A DNA stretch of 43,808 bases, taken from the NCBI GenBank assembly GCA_003220495.1, contig QHSP01000113.1:1-43808 (forward strand). Reading direction: 5' to 3'. Origin of the DNA: Candidatus Rokuibacteriota bacterium. GTDB taxonomy: Bacteria; Methylomirabilota; Methylomirabilia; Rokubacteriales; CSP1-6. This document shows positions 1 to 6,922 of this stretch, piece by piece. Below the pieces are notes generated by a model, which searched no databases, had not been told where the DNA came from, and saw nothing but the letters and a program-made list of their open reading frames with translations. The position numbers and the translations under genes are program-made. Positions within the stretch are counted from its first letter, which is position 1; every line of letters begins with the position of its first letter.

Positions 1-2
1 GA

Positions 3-1223
3 GCGTTCGAGAAGCCGGCCGGCGAGGACGATCTCGAGGCGATGGAGCGCCAGGTGCGCGACGCCATCCGCGCCGGCGCGATCGGCTTCACGACTTCGCG
101 GTCGCCGGCTCACGAGACCCCGAATGGTCAGCCGGTCGCCAGCCGTCTGGCGTCGTGGGACGAAGTGCGCCGGTTGGTCGGTGTGATGGGCGATCTGAAC
201 GCGGGTCTCTTCGAGATCGCCGGCGAAGGCGTCGACCGGGCTCCGGGCGACCCGGGGCTGCGCGAGTACCACACGCGGCTGCGCGATCTCGCCGTCGAGA
301 CCGGGCGCCCGATCACGTTTGGCGTCTTCAGCCGTCGCGGCGTGCCCGACGTCTGGCGAAAGTACCTCGCGCTACTCGACGAGACGGCCGCCGCCGGCGG
401 CCGGATGTTCGCGCAGGTGCACAGCCGCTCCTTGAGCGCGCTGCTCTCGTTCAAGACGCAGATGCCGTTCGATCGGCTCCCGGTGTGGAACGAGCTCCGC
501 GCGCTGCCGCTCGCCGAGCAGCGCCGCCGACTCCAAGACCCGCAGGTCCGCCGTCGCCTCATCGAGGCCTCGGGCGAGAAGGACGGCCGGCGCCCGGTCG
601 GGGCCGAGGCGAAACCGCCTGACTACGACTGGCTGCTCGTCTTCGACTCGGTGGAAGGACCGCACCGCACGGTCGCGGACGTCGCGCGCGAGCGCGGCCT
701 GCATCCGGCCGAGACCATGATCGACCTCGCCCTCGCCAGGGACCTCGACCTCTTCTTCCTGCAGCCTATCGCCAACGAGGATCAGGACTACGCCCTCGAG
801 CTGATGCGCCACCCGCGCGCCGTCGTCACCTTCTCCGACTCCGGCGCGCACGTCTCGCAGCTCATGGATTCGTCGCTCCAGACGCATCTGCTCTACCACT
901 GGGTGCGCCGTAAGCAGGCCTTCACGCTCGAGCAGGCCGTGCGGATGCTCACGCTCGTGCCGGCCACGCTCTGGGGCTTCGCCGACCGGGGGCTGGTTCG
1001 CGAAGGCATGGCGGCGGACCTCGTCGTGTTCGATCCGGAGACGATCGCCGCGGAGATGCCGGAAGTCGTGGACGATCTGCCGTCCGGCGCGCGCCGGCTC
1101 GTGCAGCGCACGCGCGGCATCGCGGCCACGGTGGTCAACGGCGAGGTGCTGCTGCGCGACGGCAAGCACACCGGTGCGCTGCCGGGTCAGCTTCTGCGGG
1201 GGCCTCTCGCGCGGAAAGCGTAG
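3..1223 (+). CDS. N-acyl-D-amino-acid deacylase-type amidohydrolase (5' truncated)
   Basis: The frame is open from the first bases of the window, so this is the C-terminal ~406 residues of a protein that is normally ~550. The amidohydrolase-3 / D-aminoacylase family hydrolyses N-acyl-D-amino acids or related cyclic amides at a metal centre in a TIM barrel. Visible support: a GAIGFTTSRS segment near the beginning, a late SDSGAHVSQ motif carrying the conserved metal-site Asp of this family, and the typical C-terminal composite beta-sandwich (GLVREGMAADLVVFDPETI, then ATVVNGEVLLRDGKHTG). The first metal ligands (HxH) lie upstream and cannot be seen. The substrate is uncertain. It converges on the VOC gene that follows. 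Confidence 0.85.
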   Translation, partial: AFEKPAGEDDLEAMERQVRDAIRAGAIGFTTSRSPAHETPNGQPVASRLASWDEVRRLVGVMGDLNAGLFEIAGEGVDRAPGDPGLREYHTRLRDLAVETGRPITFGVFSRRGVPDVWRKYLALLDETAAAGGRMFAQVHSRSLSALLSFKTQMPFDRLPVWNELRALPLAEQRRRLQDPQVRRRLIEASGEKDGRRPVGAEAKPPDYDWLLVFDSVEGPHRTVADVARERGLHPAETMIDLALARDLDLFFLQPIANEDQDYALELMRHPRAVVTFSDSGAHVSQLMDSSLQTHLLYHWVRRKQAFTLEQAVRMLTLVPATLWGFADRGLVREGMAADLVVFDPETIAAEMPEVVDDLPSGARRLVQRTRGIAATVVNGEVLLRDGKHTGALPGQLLRGPLARKA

Positions 1224-1225
1224 AC

Positions 1226-1255
1226 GCCGAGCGCGGCTGGCGCATGCTGCTCGGC
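1226..1255. terminator. Candidate bidirectional terminator hairpin
   Basis: Seven-base arms GCCGAGC (1226-1232) and GCTCGGC (1249-1255) with a 16-nt loop lie three bases after the amidohydrolase stop, between two convergent genes. There is no T-run, so this is a weak call. Confidence 0.3.
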
Positions 1256-1295
1256 TGGCCCACCCCGCGAGACGGCTGATCCGGCGCGGTGTGGC

Positions 1296-1898
1296 TCAGG
1301 CCCGGGCGGCCGGGTGCCCCGCAGCGAACACGGGATTTTCCGTCCGGTCGACGAGCGACTCGGCGCCCTCCGTCGGAAGCATCTCCGCGTAGTTCTGGGC
1401 GCCGTCGATGTCGCCCTCCCACACCTCGCGAGGCAGCTCGTAGAGGACCTCGATGCCGTGACCGTCAGGGTCTGCGATGTACACGCTGTGCGTCATCCCG
1501 TGATTGACCCTTCGGAGAAACGGCACGCCCTTGCTCTGAAGGAAGGCCAGCTGCTTCAGCCAGGACTCGCGGTCTGGCCACGCGATCGCGACGTGATTCA
1601 ACCCGACTCGACCCGGCATCAGGCTCCACGGCTCGGGCGCGCCGCCGTTGCTCTGCGCGACCTCAGCCAGCGCCAGGTCGTGATGGGTCACGTCGCCCTT
1701 GGCGTCGAGGCCGCTATAGAACCGCATCTTCGGGCGCTGGCGCCCGGGAATCGGCTTGAGCTCGGCGACGCAGCGAAAGCCGATGACCTCGGTCCAGAAC
1801 CGGTGCGACACCTCGAGGTCTCGCACGTTGAGGACCATGTGGTTGATGCCGCGCGGCGGCAGGGCCTGCGGCGGGACGGGCGCAGCGTCTTTGGCCAT
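1296..1898 (-). CDS. VOC-fold (glyoxalase / extradiol dioxygenase-like) protein
   Basis: A 200-residue vicinal-oxygen-chelate protein. These metalloenzymes bind a divalent metal with His/Glu ligands and catalyse dioxygenation, isomerisation or conjugation. Visible: a first beta-alpha-beta module starting INHMVLNVRDLEVSHRFW, a middle segment HHDLALAEV, then GLNHVAIAW and a final GIEVLYELP that supplies His and Glu ligands. The start at 1898 is chosen because GGAGGG precedes that ATG by 4 nt; an in-frame ATG at 1964 lacks a ribosome site and adds an unconserved leader. A -10-like TACAAT (1943-1938) lies upstream. The C-terminal ~40 residues extend beyond the VOC fold. The substrate cannot be told from sequence. 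Confidence 0.85.
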   Translation of the reverse strand: MAKDAAPVPPQALPPRGINHMVLNVRDLEVSHRFWTEVIGFRCVAELKPIPGRQRPKMRFYSGLDAKGDVTHHDLALAEVAQSNGGAPEPWSLMPGRVGLNHVAIAWPDRESWLKQLAFLQSKGVPFLRRVNHGMTHSVYIADPDGHGIEVLYELPREVWEGDIDGAQNYAEMLPTEGAESLVDRTENPVFAAGHPAARA

Positions 1899-1937
1899 GG
1901 TGCCCTCCATGAACTGGCTCCCGGAAACGGTACGAGC

Positions 1938-1943
1938 ATTGTA
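1938..1943 (-). promoter_or_regulatory. Candidate -10 element of the VOC gene
   Basis: TACAAT on the minus strand (five of six matches to TATAAT), 40 nt before the chosen ATG, leaves a ~33-nt leader that contains the GGAGGG site. No convincing -35 is seen at 16-18 nt. Confidence 0.35.
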
Positions 1944-2000
1944 CGGCACCGGGCACCCCGGCACCAGGCAGGGCGAGCGCGCGGCCGCGACGCCGACCGT

Positions 2001-2342
2001 CTAGAGATCGCGGGCGGGGCGGAACAGGCGCCTGTAGACGTCCAGCCGCTCCATGGTCTCCGCATCGAGCTGGCCGGTCACTGACAGCTTCTCGGACATC
2101 TGGTATTTCTCCAGCGCCGCTCGCGTCTGGGGACCGAATGTCCCGTCGATCGGGCCCGGATGATAGCCGAGATCCCGAAGCGCGCGCTGGGCCTCTCGCA
2201 CGAACGGCAGCCGCTGCGTCTGAGCGTCTCTCGCTGGTGCTCCGCCTCCCACGGCAGGCGCGGTCGGGTCCGACCGGCGCTGGGGATCGAGATCGTCGTC
2301 ACCGGACGGGCCGATCACCACCGCGCTCCAAATGGCTTGCAT
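2001..2342 (-). CDS. Peptidoglycan-binding domain protein
   Basis: 113 residues. The C-terminal ~70 form a PG_binding_1 type three-helix module: VREAQRALRDLGYHPG, then PIDGTFGPQTRAALEKYQ, then a third helix ending near RLDVYRRLF. Such modules bind cell-wall peptidoglycan. The first ~45 residues are Pro/Asp/Ala-rich and look unstructured; no signal peptide is seen from this ATG. The ATG at 2342 has GGAGAGGGG about 12 nt upstream. A start further upstream, coupled to the previous gene's TGA (CTG at 2424), is possible. It is the last gene of the minus-strand BON / zinc-finger operon, which suggests an envelope-stress or cell-wall role. Confidence 0.7.
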   Translation of the reverse strand: MQAIWSAVVIGPSGDDDLDPQRRSDPTAPAVGGGAPARDAQTQRLPFVREAQRALRDLGYHPGPIDGTFGPQTRAALEKYQMSEKLSVTGQLDAETMERLDVYRRLFRPARDL

Positions 2343-2419
2343 CTGTTCAACCTGCCCCTCTCCGCGTAGCTCCACGTTCCGTGGTCTGAAACGATCATCG
2401 ATGTTTTCGACGCCGGTTA

Positions 2420-2671
2420 TCAGTAGAGCTCGAACGCTCCGGATTGGAGAATCACGCTCGCGTCCAGCAGCGCCGTCGCGCAGCCCAGGCAATAGGCGAC
2501 CGACTCCAAGTTGATGGCACACGCCGAGCAGCAGGGCGCTCCGCACTCGAGACACCCGAAGTGAGCCGCGGTCGCGGCGCTGGCGCAGTGACAGCGGGCG
2601 ACCCCCTCGATGCCGATGACAGGCGCCGTGTGAGACACCGATCTCCGCTCCGAGGGGGATCGCCCGAGCAT
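2420..2671 (-). CDS. Small Cys-rich B-box-like zinc-finger protein
   Basis: 83 residues. A dense Cys/His segment occupies residues ~27-70: CHCASA, then HFGCLECGAPCCSAC, then YCLGC. It resembles the B-box type zinc-binding fold that occurs at the N-terminus of some bacterial membrane proteins. Its ATG shares one base with the stop of the BON gene (TGATG at 2671), so translation is coupled. No membrane segment or catalytic motif is visible. Inferred role: a structural or protein-contact module working with the membrane-anchored BON protein and the peptidoglycan-binding protein downstream. The coding call rests on the coupling and the Cys pattern, since the gene is short. Confidence 0.6.
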   Translation of the reverse strand: MLGRSPSERRSVSHTAPVIGIEGVARCHCASAATAAHFGCLECGAPCCSACAINLESVAYCLGCATALLDASVILQSGAFELY

Positions 2672-3177
2672 CAGGCCGACCGCCGAGCCATCGTCGGCAC
2701 CACACCGATTCTCGACTCGACGCGTACCTCCGGCCCCAGCTGCGAGGCTTCTCGCTCGATGAGGCCGAGCGCCGCGTCGCGAAGATCGTCGGACGGAACC
2801 TGGCCGGCGACCTCCACCGTGACCGGCGTGCCTTTCCACAGCGGCACGTGCGCGGTCGGCGTGATCGGGAGGCTGAAGAGCCTCGGATCCCGCAGCACAG
2901 CGTCGGAGATCCGCGCCTGGACGACGACGGCCTCGCCGTCACGCTTGCGCTTGAGGTCGAGCATCTTGATGAGCGCCCCGAGCACCACCAGGACCGCGAG
3001 CAGCGAGGCGACCACCACGGTCGTCGTCACCGCGCCCGACTGAGTCGCGCCACCCGACACGCTGCCGGACGCCTGCGGCCCGACCACTCCTTGAGCCCAG
3101 GCGGCCGTTGCGGGCCACGCGACGAGCGCGAGCGCAGAGGTGACGAGAGCCGAACGGGTTGTGTCGATCGTCTTCAT
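2671..3177 (-). CDS. Membrane-anchored BON-like domain protein
   Basis: 168 residues. The N-terminus MKTIDTTRSALVTSALALVA is a signal peptide ending near AWAQG. A Gly/Ser-rich stretch follows, then a transmembrane helix (~residues 50-70, TTTVVVASLLAVLVVLGALI) and a basic stop-transfer KRKRDG. The C-terminal ~100 residues resemble a BON (OsmY-type) domain: VTVEVAGQVPSDDLRDAALG, then VRVESRIGVVP. BON domains bind phospholipid or other envelope components. A GGGAGGTG ribosome site sits 6 nt before the ATG. The gene is preceded by a strong sigma-54-type -24/-12 promoter and starts a three-gene operon. The BON assignment is by pattern only. Confidence 0.7.
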   Translation of the reverse strand: MKTIDTTRSALVTSALALVAWPATAAWAQGVVGPQASGSVSGGATQSGAVTTTVVVASLLAVLVVLGALIKMLDLKRKRDGEAVVVQARISDAVLRDPRLFSLPITPTAHVPLWKGTPVTVEVAGQVPSDDLRDAALGLIEREASQLGPEVRVESRIGVVPTMARRSA

Positions 3178-3201
3178 GCTTCACCTCCCAGCCCGCCTGG
3201 G

Positions 3202-3217
3202 TGCTAAGTCCGTGCCA
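3202..3217 (-). promoter_or_regulatory. Sigma-54 (-24/-12) promoter of the BON operon
   Basis: Minus-strand TGGCACGGACTTAGCA. The -24 box TGGCACG matches the consensus exactly; the -12 box TAGCA differs from TTGCA at one base; GG and GC are exactly 10 nt apart. The predicted start, near 3191, leaves a ~14-nt leader carrying the GGGAGGTG ribosome site before the ATG at 3177. Confidence 0.65.
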
Positions 3218-3297
3218 CCGGTGCATTCGCGATTCGCCGGGGATTTACGCCCGCGGAGTCTCCCTGACAAGGCTCCCGGGGAATGGATGACGGCAAC

Positions 3298-3329
3298 TTC
3301 TACACGCCGTTCCCGTAAGTTCTACACGC
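3298..3329. repeat. Two direct repeats TTCTACACGC, candidate activator half-sites
   Basis: TTCTACACGC occurs at 3298-3307 and 3320-3329 (22-nt period, two helical turns). They are ~110 and ~130 nt upstream of the predicted sigma-54 start at 3191 and share TACACG with the palindrome at 3419-3435. Confidence 0.45.
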
Positions 3330-3418
3330 GGTGAATTCCCTCTTCGCGCTCTCCGCCGAGGGCAATGCGGGAATCACCGATCGCGACGGATGAGGGCTGC
3401 CGATTTTTTCGGCGTCAT

Positions 3419-3435
3419 CGTGTAACGGCTACACG
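3419..3435. promoter_or_regulatory. Palindrome CGTGTA-N5-TACACG, candidate enhancer site
   Basis: Six-base arms CGTGTA (3419-3424) and TACACG (3430-3435) flank ACGGC. The centre is ~98 nt upstream of the predicted sigma-54 start at ~3525, a usual position for an upstream activating sequence. Confidence 0.45.
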
Positions 3436-3498
3436 GTGCACGGGTCGAAGCGCCTCCCGCGCCACGTTGAACGATCCCCAATCTTCGATGCGTGCTCG

Positions 3499-3514
3499 TG
3501 GCACTGGGCTTGCT
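3499..3514 (+). promoter_or_regulatory. Sigma-54 (-24/-12) promoter of the 3552 gene
   Basis: TGGCACTGGGCTTGCT has a TGGCAC -24 box and a TTGCT -12 box with GG-N10-GC spacing, a near-perfect match to TGGCACG-N4-TTGCW. The predicted +1 is near 3525, giving a ~27-nt leader that includes AAGGAGG (3539-3545) before the ATG at 3552. Confidence 0.75.
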
Positions 3515-3551
3515 CGACGTGGGGCTGAACCCAACACGAAGGAGGATGCAC

Positions 3552-3869
3552 ATGATTCGTGTGCTGGCAGTCGGGGTCGCGGTGCTCCTGACGGCCTCGA
3601 TCGGTGTCACTGGGTTGTCGGCCCAGATGAAGACCGATCCGGCCCAGCCGAAGATGGAGCAGAAGTCCAACAAGATGGGCCAAAGGGTGGAAGGTACGAT
3701 CAAATCGGTGCGCGGCAACATGGTGACGCTCGAGGACGGGACCGAGCTCTCGATTCCGACCTCGGTCAAGGTCATGAAGGACCAGCTGAAGCCGGGCGCG
3801 GAGATCAGCGCCGAGTACGAGGAGAGAGCAGGCCAGAAGGTCGCCAAGTCCATTCAGATCAAGGGATAG
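3552..3869 (+). CDS. Small secreted protein with a beta-barrel-like C-terminus
   Basis: 105 residues. A clear signal peptide (MIRVLAVGVAVLLTASIGVTG, cleavage near LSAQ) is followed by a Lys/Gln/Met-rich linker. The C-terminal ~60-residue module runs VEGTIKSVRGNMVTLEDGT, then a DQLKPGAEISAEYEER segment, and resembles DUF1344/DUF5666-type small periplasmic beta-barrel domains of unknown function. The ATG at 3552 is chosen over in-frame ATGs at 3492 and 3546 because AAGGAGG ends 6 nt before it and the signal peptide starts there. The sigma-54 promoter at 3499-3514 lies directly upstream. The lipoprotein gene follows 33 nt later with its own ribosome site and probably shares the transcript. Confidence 0.75.
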   Translation: MIRVLAVGVAVLLTASIGVTGLSAQMKTDPAQPKMEQKSNKMGQRVEGTIKSVRGNMVTLEDGTELSIPTSVKVMKDQLKPGAEISAEYEERAGQKVAKSIQIKG

Positions 3870-3902
3870 GGGTTCTCCCCGCTCCCCGGAGGACACAAGA
3901 CC

Positions 3903-4130
3903 ATGAAAAAAGTTCTTTCCGGACTCTGTGCGTTCGTCCTACTCACCGGACTCGCCGCCGCATGCGATTCGAACCGCGTCGGCGAGAGTCCGAGCCGTGA
4001 TCGGACACCGTCGGCATCGCCGCCGACTTCACCGGATACCGGCAGCACCCCGGGATCCGCACCGAGCGGCAGCTCGGCTCCCGGCAGCGAGGCTCCGAAG
4101 AGCACGCCCTCGATGCCGCCGACCCGGTAG
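3903..4130 (+). CDS. Small Pro/Ser/Thr-rich lipoprotein
   Basis: 75 residues. The signal sequence MKKVLSGLCAFVLLTGLAAAC ends in a lipobox-like LAAAC with Cys21 as the lipidation site; the -3 position is Ala rather than the usual Leu/Val. The rest is low-complexity Pro/Ser/Gly/Thr with scattered acidic residues, which suggests a flexible surface tether rather than an enzyme. GGAGG precedes the ATG by 10 nt. A strong hairpin terminator starts 8 nt after the stop. It is probably cotranscribed with the secreted protein from the sigma-54 promoter. The coding call rests on the lipobox, the ribosome site and the tightly placed terminator. Confidence 0.6.
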   Translation: MKKVLSGLCAFVLLTGLAAACDSNRVGESPSRDRTPSASPPTSPDTGSTPGSAPSGSSAPGSEAPKSTPSMPPTR

Positions 4131-4137
4131 TCTTGCC

Positions 4138-4170
4138 GGAGCCTCGCGGCGATACCCGCCGCGAGGCTCC
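4138..4170 (+). terminator. Perfect hairpin terminator after the lipoprotein gene
   Basis: Arms GGAGCCTCGCGGC (4138-4150) and GCCGCGAGGCTCC (4158-4170) pair perfectly over 13 bp with a GATACCC loop. No T-tract follows; GC-rich hairpins without a U-run are usual in this window. The 140 nt between this and the next gene show only a ribosome site. Confidence 0.6.
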
Positions 4171-4297
4171 TCCGCCCGCCCGTCGTAACCGTCCCGCGAA
4201 TCACTTCTCAGACTCGCCGAGAATGTGTCACAATCCGTTCGACGTAGGGAACGCGGCAGCTCTCAGCTCCGCTCGACTCCCTCGACCCGTCTCACCC

Positions 4298-4304
4298 GGA
4301 GGAG
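4298..4304 (+). promoter_or_regulatory. Ribosome binding site that points to a CTG start
   Basis: GGAGGAG is followed after 6 nt by CTG at 4311, in frame with the peptidase gene. The only other usable start is TTG at 4350, 45 nt from this site. Confidence 0.5.
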
Positions 4305-4310
4305 ATCGTA

Positions 4311-5168
4311 CTGGCCACGCTGCGTCGAGCTGCGGTCACCGCGGCCGTCTTGTGTGTCGTCGCGGTGCTCGCGGGCGGCAGCGACGGCCGAGTCATCGTC
4401 CCGCTCTGGCTCGATCCCCTCTCGTTGACGGCTCCCACCGACGCGCGAACGCTTCGCACCACCGACGAGGCCGTGCGCGGGATCGCGGCGATCATGGCGA
4501 AAAGCTTCGGGCTCCCGGTTCCGCATCGCGTCGTGGTGCACGTCTATGGCGGGCGCCGCGCCTTCGAGCAAGGATTGATGCGGGATGCCCGCGTCTCGCC
4601 GGTCCAGGCCGCGACGCTGAGCGACTTCGCGATCGGCGTGGGCACGCGCGGGCAGATGCTCCTGAACGATCAGCCGGCGGATCGAACCGAGCGCGAACGG
4701 TTGCGCTTGATCGCGCACGAGCTCGTCCACGTTTCGCAGATCGAGCTGGCCGGCGGCGAGGGACGCGGCGAGCAGTGGCTGGCCGAAGGCATGGCGGAGT
4801 GGGTCGCGTTCTCGACCCTCGAGCGCCTGGGCGTCGATACGCTTGAGCGCCGCCGTCAGGCGGCAATGGCCGGCCTTCGTACACGCGCGACGCTACTCCA
4901 GCGGGGGCTCGACCTCGAGGCGCATGGAACTCCGCAGGGCTTCACGGCGTGGCATCTGCGCGAGGGCTCGGTGCCGGTCTACCAGCTCGCGTTTCTCATC
5001 ACCGACTATCTGATCGAGCGTCGCGGATTCGATCGGACTCGAGGGTACTTCGCGTCGTTCAGACGCTCGGGCGACCGGGGGAAGAATTTCGACGCCGCCT
5101 TCGGGAGCAGTCGCGTCGACTTCGAGGCGGATGTGCTCGTGCGTCTGAAGACCGCGTCCGCTCTCTAG
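4311..5168 (+). CDS. Secreted gluzincin-type metallopeptidase (MA-like)
   Basis: 285 residues from CTG 4311. This start gives a proper signal peptide (basic LRR, then AAVTAAVLCVVAVLAGG) and a GGAGGAG site 6 nt upstream. TTG 4350 would cut off the basic n-region. The zinc motif HELVH (His136, Glu137, His140) is followed ~20 residues later by WLAEGMAEWVA, which supplies the third, Glu ligand, as in gluzincins. The C-terminal half (WHLREGSVPVYQLAFLITDYL, then a GYFASF segment) matches the helical part of peptidase-MA-like proteins. Likely a periplasmic or secreted protease of unknown substrate. Its TAG stop abuts the stop of the convergent regulator gene with no gap. Confidence 0.8.
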   Translation: MATLRRAAVTAAVLCVVAVLAGGSDGRVIVPLWLDPLSLTAPTDARTLRTTDEAVRGIAAIMAKSFGLPVPHRVVVHVYGGRRAFEQGLMRDARVSPVQAATLSDFAIGVGTRGQMLLNDQPADRTERERLRLIAHELVHVSQIELAGGEGRGEQWLAEGMAEWVAFSTLERLGVDTLERRRQAAMAGLRTRATLLQRGLDLEAHGTPQGFTAWHLREGSVPVYQLAFLITDYLIERRGFDRTRGYFASFRRSGDRGKNFDAAFGSSRVDFEADVLVRLKTASAL

Positions 5169-6530
5169 CTACGTTCTCTCGCTATCAGGGCCCGGCTCGT
5201 CGTCCTCGCCGCGGATCTTGCGGTAGAGCGAGGCCAGGCTGATCCCCAGCACGCGTGCCGCCTTCCGCTTGTCGGACTGGGTGGCGGCAAGAACCTCCAT
5301 GAGGTGCTGGCGCTCGAACCGGCGGACCGCCCCGCGTAAATTCTGAGGCGGCGCGCCCTGGCCGGTCGCGGGCTCCGCGGACAGGTCGCGCATCGAGATG
5401 AGATCGTTGCCGCCGAGGACGATCGCGCGTTCGAGGACGTTCTCGAGCTCGCGGACGTTCCCCTTCCAGGGCCGCCCGATGAGCGACCAGAGCGCGGCGC
5501 GCTCGACGCCGAGGCAATGGGTGCCGAGCTTGGCGTTGAGCCGGTGAACGAGATGGTCGACCAGAACCGGAATGTCGCCCCGACGCTCGCGCAACGGCGG
5601 CACGGCGAGGTGGACGACGTTGAGCCGATAGAACAGATCCTCGCGGAAGCGCCCGGCCTCGACTTCGCGCTCCAGATCACGGTTCGTGCTGGCGATGATG
5701 CGGGTGTCGACCGGCAGCGGTTTGGTCCCACCGACCGGCAAGACGCTCTTGTCTTCGATCACCCGGAGCAGCTTGACCTGGAGCGGCAGCGGCATCTCGC
5801 CGATCTCGTCGAGAAACAGCGTGCCCTGATTCGCCGCGACGAACAGCCCTTGATTGGCTTGCACGGCGGTCGTGAACGCGCCGCGCACGTGGCCGAAGAG
5901 CTGGCTCTCGAGCAGCGCTTCCGGAATCGCGCCGCAGTTGATCGCCACGAAGGCGGCATCGTGGCGCGCGCCCTCGGCGTGAACCCCGCGCGCGACCAGC
6001 TCCTTGCCGACCCCGCTCTCTCCGGTGATCAGCACGTTGCTCGGTGTGCGGGCGGCCAGCATGATCTGTTCGTGGAGCGCGCGGATCGCGTCGCTCTCTC
6101 CGACGAGCGAGCCGGCTGGCCGCGGCTGCATCGCCCGCTGGACGAGCCGGTCCTTCCAGAGCGTTTCCCGATACTGGAGCAGCCGCTGCACACGCTCCTT
6201 CAGGAGGTCGACCGAGAACGGCTTCTCGAGATAGTCGCTGGCGCCCCGGCGGAGCGCGGTGATCGCGGTGTCGAGCGCGGCGTACGCGGTCATCACGATG
6301 ACGGCGGCTCGCGGGCTGAGCACGCGCGACCGCTCGAGCACTTCCAGCCCGTCGAGGCCCGGCATCACGATGTCGGTGACGATGACGTCGAAGTCCTCTT
6401 CTTCGACACGGGCCAGGGCTTCCTCGCCGCTCCCGGCCGTGGCGACCCGGTATCCCTCGGCGGACAGAGCCCAGGTCAGGATGTCCTGGATCGCGGGCTC
6501 GTCGTCAACCACGAGGATCGACGCGGTCAT
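5169..6530 (-). CDS. NtrC-family sigma-54-dependent response regulator
   Basis: 453 residues, full length for the family. Receiver domain (1-120): acidic pocket Asp9/Asp10, phosphoacceptor Asp53 in TDIVMPG, Thr81 and Lys103. Central AAA+ domain (~143-375): Walker A GESGVGKE at 170-177, Walker B LFLDEI near 238-243, arginine finger region [12 protein letters not shown]-terminal Fis-type helix-turn-helix (~405-440, [19 protein letters not shown]). When phosphorylated, such proteins bind enhancer DNA and remodel sigma-54 RNA polymerase. The sigma-54 contact loop reads GAFTTA (217-222) instead of GAFTGA. The start at 6530 gives the canonical receiver N-terminus, with AAGGTG upstream. No histidine kinase is in view. 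It is divergent from a gene with a sigma-54 promoter. Confidence 0.93.
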   Translation of the reverse strand: MTASILVVDDEPAIQDILTWALSAEGYRVATAGSGEEALARVEEEDFDVIVTDIVMPGLDGLEVLERSRVLSPRAAVIVMTAYAALDTAITALRRGASDYLEKPFSVDLLKERVQRLLQYRETLWKDRLVQRAMQPRPAGSLVGESDAIRALHEQIMLAARTPSNVLITGESGVGKELVARGVHAEGARHDAAFVAINCGAIPEALLESQLFGHVRGAFTTAVQANQGLFVAANQGTLFLDEIGEMPLPLQVKLLRVIEDKSVLPVGGTKPLPVDTRIIASTNRDLEREVEAGRFREDLFYRLNVVHLAVPPLRERRGDIPVLVDHLVHRLNAKLGTHCLGVERAALWSLIGRPWKGNVRELENVLERAIVLGGNDLISMRDLSAEPATGQGAPPQNLRGAVRRFERQHLMEVLAATQSDKRKAARVLGISLASLYRKIRGEDDEPGPDSERT

Positions 6531-6558
6531 AGCTGGGATCACCTTATGCTCTAGCTGA

Positions 6559-6578
6559 TCGCAGCCCTGGTGCTGCGA
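6559..6578. promoter_or_regulatory. Inverted repeat upstream of the regulator gene
   Basis: Arms TCGCAG (6559-6564) and CTGCGA (6573-6578) with an 8-nt spacer, 29-48 nt before the regulator ATG. It could be an operator for autoregulation. No direct evidence beyond symmetry. Confidence 0.3.
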
Positions 6579-6747
6579 GAACCGCCGGTCGCTGGCGGAC
6601 ACGCTCCGCTCGGCGAGGGAGCCGCCGGAGCTTGCGCCCGGCGGAGTCCCCGCTCGGGCGCGACTGTACCACATTAGCAGCTTGAATCGTCAGCCTGGGA
6701 ACAACATCGGCTCTCGTTCACTCATTTTTGAGAATTTCAAGCCCAGA

Positions 6748-6763
6748 TCAATCGCACGATTGA
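6748..6763. promoter_or_regulatory. Palindrome TCAATCG-CA-CGATTGA, candidate upstream activating site
   Basis: Perfect 7-bp arms separated by two bases, centred ~110 nt upstream of the predicted sigma-54 start (~6866), in an AT-rich stretch between the activator gene and its presumed target. Confidence 0.5.
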
Positions 6764-6839
6764 GAATCGGCTTCTCCTCTGCGGAACAGCCATTCCAGAT
6801 ACTCATTTGTTTTCAGCGTCTTACTGATCGTAATCGCTC

Positions 6840-6855
6840 TGGCACTCCGCTTGCG
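6840..6855 (+). promoter_or_regulatory. Sigma-54 (-24/-12) promoter of the di-heme oxidoreductase gene
   Basis: TGGCACTCCGCTTGCG: TGGCAC and TTGC boxes with exact GG-N10-GC spacing (GG 6841-6842, GC 6853-6854). The predicted +1 is near 6866, leaving a ~57-nt leader to the ATG at 6923. Confidence 0.75.
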
Positions 6856-6922
6856 CCCTTGCTGGCCGCTCGTTCAACCGTGCGAGCCGTTGCGAGCCAT
6901 GCATTTCGCGCAAGGAGCAGAA

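Larger units (their letters stand above)
3178..3551. promoter_or_regulatory. Divergent regulatory region with two sigma-54 promoters
   Basis: A 374-nt stretch without a gene between divergent envelope genes. It holds a sigma-54-type promoter at each end (3217-3202 on minus, 3499-3514 on plus). Between them is a TACACG-containing set of repeats: two direct copies at 3298-3329 and one palindrome at 3419-3435. There is also a small GCCGA-TTTTT-TCGGC hairpin (3399-3413). The repeats lie 80-140 bp from each predicted +1, where enhancer-binding proteins usually bind. Confidence 0.6.
6531..6922. promoter_or_regulatory. Divergent regulatory region, regulator / di-heme oxidoreductase
   Basis: 392 nt without a gene. 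Near the regulator start are an inverted repeat TCGCAG-N8-CTGCGA (6559-6578) and a GC-rich CCGCCGG/CCGGCGG pair. From ~6670 to 6840 the DNA is strikingly AT-richer than its surroundings and holds a 7-bp palindrome (6748-6763) and GAGAA-N5-TTCTC (6762-6776). A sigma-54 promoter lies at 6840-6855, and AAGGAG (6912-6917) serves the downstream gene. Confidence 0.6.
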
